Of a stretch of DNA of 9,427 nucleotides, positions 6,118-9,427 are shown in pieces. Positions within the stretch are counted from its first letter, which is position 1; every line of letters starts with the position of its first letter. The notes beneath the pieces were generated by a model. That model saw nothing but the letters and a program-made list of their open reading frames with translations. It was not told the DNA's origin and made no database searches. Origin of the DNA: Nitrosomonadales bacterium (lineage in GTDB: Bacteria; Pseudomonadota; Gammaproteobacteria; Burkholderiales; SG8-41); the NCBI GenBank assembly GCA_009885185.1, contig VFLF01000021.1:1-9427 (forward strand), read 5' to 3'. The position numbers were made by a program, and so were the translations under genes.

Positions 6118-7097
6118 TCCTTATTTTCAAATCGTGTGTGCTCGTCTTGGTGGTGTCGTCAGCCCTGCCGGTGACCGCATGGGGCGCCGCCACGGTGCCC
6201 CTGTCGCGCCCCCTGCGCCTGATCGTGCCGTACGTGCCGGGCGGTGGCACCGATACCGTGGCGCGGCTGATCGCGCCGGCCTTGAGCGAGGCGGTCGGGC
6301 AAACGGTGGTGGTCGATAATCGCCCCGGCGGCAGCAGCACCATCGCCACGCATCTGGTCGCGCGCGCCACGCCGGACGGCCAGACGCTCGGCATCAGCGA
6401 CGCGGCGTTTGTGACCAACCCCAGCCTGTTCGACAAATTACCTTACGACACCCTGCGCGATCTGGTTCCCATCGCCATCGTCTCCAGCGGCTCGATGCTG
6501 CTGGTGGTGCATCCCGCGCTGCCCGCGAAAAACATCAAAGAGCTGATCGCACTGGCGAAGGCGCAGCCGGGCAAACTCACCTACGGCACGGCGGGCAACG
6601 GCACCGCCACGCATCTGGCGGGCGAACAATTGCGCTGGATCGCGCAAGTCGACATCCAGCACATCCCGTACAAGGGCGCGGGCCAGTCCATTACCGAGTT
6701 GCTCGGCGGACACATCAGCATGGCGTTCACCTCACCCTCAACCGCCAGAGCCCATGTCGCCAGCGGACGGCTGCGCGCCATCGCCATCACCAGCGCAAAG
6801 CGTAACGTGGCGGTGCCGGAGGTGGTGACATTCATCGAAGCCGGGCTTGCAAAAATCGATACGCAGACGCTCACGCCGCTGTTTGCGCCGGCGGGCACTT
6901 CACCGGCGTTCGTGGCCGGCATCAACGCGGCGGTGATGCGCGCGACCGGCGCGGGTGAATTGCGCGAACGGTTTCAGGCGCTCGGTTATGATCCGGAATC
7001 CAACACGCCGGCAGAGGCCGCAGCACGGATACGTATGGAGATCGAAAAATGGCGCACTGTGATCAAAAACTCCGGCGCCCGCGCGCACGGCGCCTAG
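6114..7097 (+). CDS. TTT/Bug-family tripartite tricarboxylate transporter substrate-binding protein (TTT2)
   Basis: A 327-residue TctC-like protein. The TTG start overlaps the CHAT stop by 4 bases, suggesting translational coupling. The signal peptide has Lys6, a hydrophobic core about 8-20 and probable cleavage near residue 25 (AWGA). Landmarks are RLIVPYVPGGGTDTVARLI (35-53, with the canonical GGGTD ligand loop), VVVDNRPGGSS (65-75), HIPYKGAG (183-190) and SGRLRAIAIT (217-226). Most relatives, including both paralogues here, have an aromatic-containing W-x-G segment before the PAGT-like motif; here the stretch is DTQTLTPLFAPAGTSP (249-264) with no Trp, so this side of the pocket or hinge differs. 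Ligand unknown, probably a carboxylate by family. The next gene's Shine-Dalgarno overlaps its TAG stop. Confidence 0.93.
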   Translation: MILIFKSCVLVLVVSSALPVTAWGAATVPLSRPLRLIVPYVPGGGTDTVARLIAPALSEAVGQTVVVDNRPGGSSTIATHLVARATPDGQTLGISDAAFVTNPSLFDKLPYDTLRDLVPIAIVSSGSMLLVVHPALPAKNIKELIALAKAQPGKLTYGTAGNGTATHLAGEQLRWIAQVDIQHIPYKGAGQSITELLGGHISMAFTSPSTARAHVASGRLRAIAITSAKRNVAVPEVVTFIEAGLAKIDTQTLTPLFAPAGTSPAFVAGINAAVMRATGAGELRERFQALGYDPESNTPAEAAARIRMEIEKWRTVIKNSGARAHGA

Positions 7098-7102
7098 GAG
7101 GT
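7096..7102 (+). promoter_or_regulatory. Shine-Dalgarno deciding the GTG start of TTT3
   Basis: AGGAGGT, near-ideal complementarity to 16S rRNA, overlaps the TTT2 TAG stop and lies 9 bases before GTG at 7112. It supports this start over the in-frame ATG at 7049, which lies inside TTT2 and would place Arg-rich residues ahead of the signal peptide. Confidence 0.75.
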
Positions 7103-7111
7103 AGTTGCACC

Positions 7112-8074
7112 GTGTCCTCCGCGTGGCGCGCTTTCACTGCCGGCCTGCTGGCAGCGGTCGCGGGAGCCGCATGCGCAGCCGACTACCCGGCAAAGCCGGT
7201 GCGTCTGATCGCGCCATTCGGCCCCGGCGGCGGCACGGACATTCAGGGCCGCCTGCTCGGCAAGAAATTTCACGAGAGCACCGGTCAGACGCTGATCGTC
7301 GACAACCGCACCGGCGCGGGCGGCATGATAGGCGCGGAAATTGCAGCCCGCGCGCCGGCTGACGGTTACACCGTGCTGTTCACCACCACCTCGCTCGCGA
7401 TCAACATGAGCCTGCAAAAAAAGCTCGCGTTTGATCCGGTAAAAACACTGACGCCGCTGACGCTGGTTTCGTCGGCGCCGTATCTGCTGGTGACGCATCC
7501 CAGCGTACCCGCGGCATCGCTCAAGGAGTTTTTTGCATTGGCGCGCCAGCGCGGCGTGAAAATGAACGCCGCGTCCAACGGCGCCGGCACTGCTCCGCAC
7601 CTGGGCCTTGAAATCCTCAAGCAGATGGCCGGCATCAACGTCACGCAGATACACTACAAAGGCGGCGGCCCGGCGATACTCGCCGTGGTATCCGGTGAAG
7701 TCGATTTTCAGTTGGCATCGTCGCTGTCGGCGATGCCGCATGTAAAAAGCGGACGCCTGCGCGTGCTGGGCATCACCGCCACCGAGCGTTCGCCGCTGTT
7801 TCCGCAACTGCCGACCGTCGCTTCGCTGTATCCCGGCTTCAGCAACTACAACTGGTATGGCATGTTCGTGCCCGCGGGCACGCCCAAAGACATTTCACAA
7901 AAGCTGTACGCCGAATTCACCAAAGCGCTCAAGTCACCGGACGTTCGGGATTTCATCGCGCGCGAAGGCGGAACAGCCATAGGCAGCACCCCGGAAGCGT
8001 TCGCCGCCTATTTCAAACAGGAAGCCCAGCAGTACGAAAAGGCCATCAGGGCGGCAAACATTCCGCAGGAATGA
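7112..8074 (+). CDS. TTT/Bug-family tripartite tricarboxylate transporter substrate-binding protein (TTT3)
   Basis: A 320-residue TctC-like protein starting at GTG. A classic signal peptide covers residues 1-23 (Arg6, Ala/Leu-rich core, cleavage near ACAA), then DYPAKPVRLIAPFGPGGGTD (24-43), the canonical start of the mature domain and first ligand loop. Further landmarks are LIVDNRTGAGGMIG (61-74), IHYKGGGPA (180-188), SGRLRVLGIT (213-222) and NWYGMFVPAGTPK (247-259). Of the three paralogues this is closest to the family consensus. It follows TTT2 after 14 bases and precedes the dioxygenase by 36, so it fits one transcript. The products are periplasmic binding proteins for small organic acids by family; no permease gene is in the window, and the ligand cannot be deduced. 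Confidence 0.94.
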   Translation: MSSAWRAFTAGLLAAVAGAACAADYPAKPVRLIAPFGPGGGTDIQGRLLGKKFHESTGQTLIVDNRTGAGGMIGAEIAARAPADGYTVLFTTTSLAINMSLQKKLAFDPVKTLTPLTLVSSAPYLLVTHPSVPAASLKEFFALARQRGVKMNAASNGAGTAPHLGLEILKQMAGINVTQIHYKGGGPAILAVVSGEVDFQLASSLSAMPHVKSGRLRVLGITATERSPLFPQLPTVASLYPGFSNYNWYGMFVPAGTPKDISQKLYAEFTKALKSPDVRDFIAREGGTAIGSTPEAFAAYFKQEAQQYEKAIRAANIPQE

Positions 8075-8097
8075 CCCTGCCGGGAATCGATGCGGCC

Positions 8098-8104
8098 AAA
8101 GGAG
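8098..8104 (+). promoter_or_regulatory. Shine-Dalgarno deciding the ATG start of the PhyH-like gene
   Basis: AAAGGAG sits 6 bases before ATG at 8111. The alternative in-frame ATG at 8090 would put this site inside the coding region, and family members typically begin close to the MLTQHQIDQF segment. Confidence 0.7.
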
Positions 8105-8110
8105 TCAGGC

Positions 8111-8974
8111 ATGTTGACGCAGCACCAAATCGATCAGTTCCACCGCGACGGCCTTCTCTTGGTGGAAAACGTTGCGGATGCGCGTACGCTCGACACCATG
8201 GGTGCGGCGCTGACTGATCTGGTGGAACAATCCCGCAAGGTCACGCAACACGACGCCATCTACGATCTCGAGCCCGATCACTGCGCCGAGCGGCCGCGCC
8301 TGCGCCGCATCAAACATCCGCACCAGCGCCATCCGGTGTTCAATGACTTTCCTCGCACGGAGCCACTCCTCGGCATCTTGAGGCAACTGCTGGGGCCGGA
8401 TGTGCGCATGCACAGCTCCAAGCTCAACCTGAAATCCGCGGACGGCGGCTCCAGTCTCGAATGGCACCAGGACTGGGCGTTTCATCCGCACACCAACAGC
8501 AGCATGCTCGCCGTCGGCCTGATGATGGAAGACTGCCGCATGGAGAACGGCCCGATGCTGGTGATCCCCGGCAGCCACAAGGGCCCGGTCTACGATCACA
8601 ACGCCAACGGGCGCTTCTGCGGCGCGATTGATCCGGATGCGGTGCCGCTGGATTACGCCAGCGCCATGCCCTGCATCGGCAAGGCCGGCACGATCTCACT
8701 GCATCACGTGTTCTCGGTGCATGGTTCCGCCGCCAACACCTCGCCCTACCCGCGGCCGCTGCTGCTGTATGAATTCATGGCGGCGGATGCGTGGCCGCTA
8801 ATGGGCGTTACCGATGTCGCGGAATTCGATGCTCGCATGATTTGCGGCAACACCACCTATGCACCGCGACTGGAAGCCGTGCCGGTGCGCCTGCCGCTGC
8901 CGGCGGCGCGCAACCTCGGCTCGATTTACGAAAACCAGACGGAGTTGAAGCGGCGCTACTTCGCGCCGAAGTAA
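8111..8974 (+). CDS. Phytanoyl-CoA dioxygenase (PhyH) family Fe(II)/2-oxoglutarate oxygenase
   Basis: A 287-residue cytoplasmic protein with the PhyH layout. The N-terminal LTQHQIDQFHRDGLLLVENV is typical. The metal site is H119-x-D121 in EWHQDWAFHPH with distal His204 in VFSVHGSAANTS, and Arg215 in SPYPRPL, 11 residues after His204, is placed to bind the 2-oxoglutarate carboxylate. MENGPMLVIPGSHKG (144-158) is the conserved strand-loop before the distal His. All expected catalytic residues are present, so an active hydroxylase is likely: it would couple 2-oxoglutarate decarboxylation to oxidation of a substrate. PhyH relatives act on many substrates, and nothing here specifies one. Last gene of the probable operon; it converges on the minus-strand reductase with 7 bases between stops. 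Confidence 0.92.
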   Translation: MLTQHQIDQFHRDGLLLVENVADARTLDTMGAALTDLVEQSRKVTQHDAIYDLEPDHCAERPRLRRIKHPHQRHPVFNDFPRTEPLLGILRQLLGPDVRMHSSKLNLKSADGGSSLEWHQDWAFHPHTNSSMLAVGLMMEDCRMENGPMLVIPGSHKGPVYDHNANGRFCGAIDPDAVPLDYASAMPCIGKAGTISLHHVFSVHGSAANTSPYPRPLLLYEFMAADAWPLMGVTDVAEFDARMICGNTTYAPRLEAVPVRLPLPAARNLGSIYENQTELKRRYFAPK

Positions 8975-8981
8975 GCAGTCA

Positions 8982-9427
8982 TCAGGCGCTGGCATCCAGC
9001 AGTATTTTCCCGATGTGTTCGCTGGTTTCCATGCGCGCATGCGCGTCGCACGCTTTGGCCAGCCGGAAGATCGAATCGATCACCGGCGTGACCTTGGTGC
9101 CCAGATGCGGCCAGACTTTTTCGTTCAGCTCGCGCACGATCTCGACCTTCTTCGCCAACTCGGACAGCCGCAACTGCGAACCGCTGACCATGGCGCGTTT
9201 GCTCATGATCGCGCCCAGCGGCACGCTGTATTCATTCTTGTCGCCGGAACTTAAGTGCAGGATGCGCCCCTCCATCGCCACGGCCTCCAAGTTGCGCTTG
9301 GCGTAGGCCGCGCCCGCCATGTCGAGAATGACATCCGCGCCGTGGCCGTTGGTGATCTGGGCGACTTCGGCGACAAAATCCTGTTCGCGGTAATTGATCG
9401 CGGCGTGTGCGCCGATTTTCAAGCAGA
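8982..9427 (-). CDS. PIG3-type NAD(P)H:quinone oxidoreductase, medium-chain dehydrogenase/reductase (partial; N-terminus beyond the right edge)
   Basis: Reading leftward from the window edge, about 147 C-terminal residues are visible, slightly under half of a typical 325-330 residue enzyme. The segment starts within the Rossmann domain (GAHAAINYREQDFVAEV), continues with GADVILDMAGAAYAKRNLEA and GRILHLSSG, and ends with VTPVIDSIFRLAKACDAHAR and SEHIGKILLD. These are hallmarks of the zinc-independent quinone reductase/PIG3 group of the MDR superfamily, which uses NAD(P)H to reduce quinones or enones. The glycine motif and catalytic domain lie outside the window, so cofactor preference cannot be judged. 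The apparent TTG at 9422 is an internal Leu codon, not a start. No terminator separates it from the convergent PhyH-like gene. Confidence 0.88.
   Translation of the reverse strand, partial: CLKIGAHAAINYREQDFVAEVAQITNGHGADVILDMAGAAYAKRNLEAVAMEGRILHLSSGDKNEYSVPLGAIMSKRAMVSGSQLRLSELAKKVEIVRELNEKVWPHLGTKVTPVIDSIFRLAKACDAHARMETSEHIGKILLDASA

Noticed and set aside
7094..7807. 237-residue minus-strand open frame over TTT3
   Set aside because: Antisense shadow of a gene with clear signal peptide and TTT motifs; Arg/His/Ala-rich, with no recognisable domain.

Overview
The window is G+C-rich, with tightly packed genes. Several are TTT/Bug-family (TctC-type) periplasmic solute-binding proteins, a family greatly expanded in Burkholderiales and related betaproteobacteria. 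Paired REP-like inverted repeats, whose chance translations read like 'MDSRLRGND', point the same way. The best guess is a betaproteobacterium of the Burkholderiales kind, possibly environmental or uncultured. This is inference from gene content; no rRNA or marker gene is present.

Layout. (1) At the left edge, minus strand, lies the N-terminal two thirds of a D-2-hydroxyacid dehydrogenase. (2) A 261-base divergent spacer follows, holding a perfect 7-bp dyad and a REP-like paired inverted repeat. (3) A complete MmgE/PrpD-family gene (plus strand) comes next. (4) A 160-base spacer holds a second REP-like pair of the same family. (5) Five plus-strand genes then form a probable operon (2409-8974): TTT protein 1, a large exported TPR-CHAT caspase-like protein, TTT protein 2, TTT protein 3 and a phytanoyl-CoA-dioxygenase-like Fe(II)/2-oxoglutarate oxygenase. 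Their gaps are 31, -4, 14 and 36 bases. (6) Converging from the right edge is the C-terminal half of a PIG3-type NAD(P)H:quinone oxidoreductase, with only 7 bases between the two stop codons.

How the genes may work together. The enzymes (hydroxyacid dehydrogenase, MmgE/PrpD, 2OG oxygenase, medium-chain reductase) and three carboxylate-type binding proteins fit a module for capture and breakdown of organic acids. No substrate can be named from sequence, and no TctA/TctB membrane partner lies in the window. The unexpected member is the CHAT protein. It has a clear signal peptide, a Met/Gly/Pro-rich mature N-terminus, helical repeats and an intact-looking His/Cys dyad. It is embedded in the binding-protein operon, and its stop codon overlaps the next gene's TTG start. 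This is the best candidate here for something undescribed: a periplasmic caspase-like protein coupled to solute-binding proteins.
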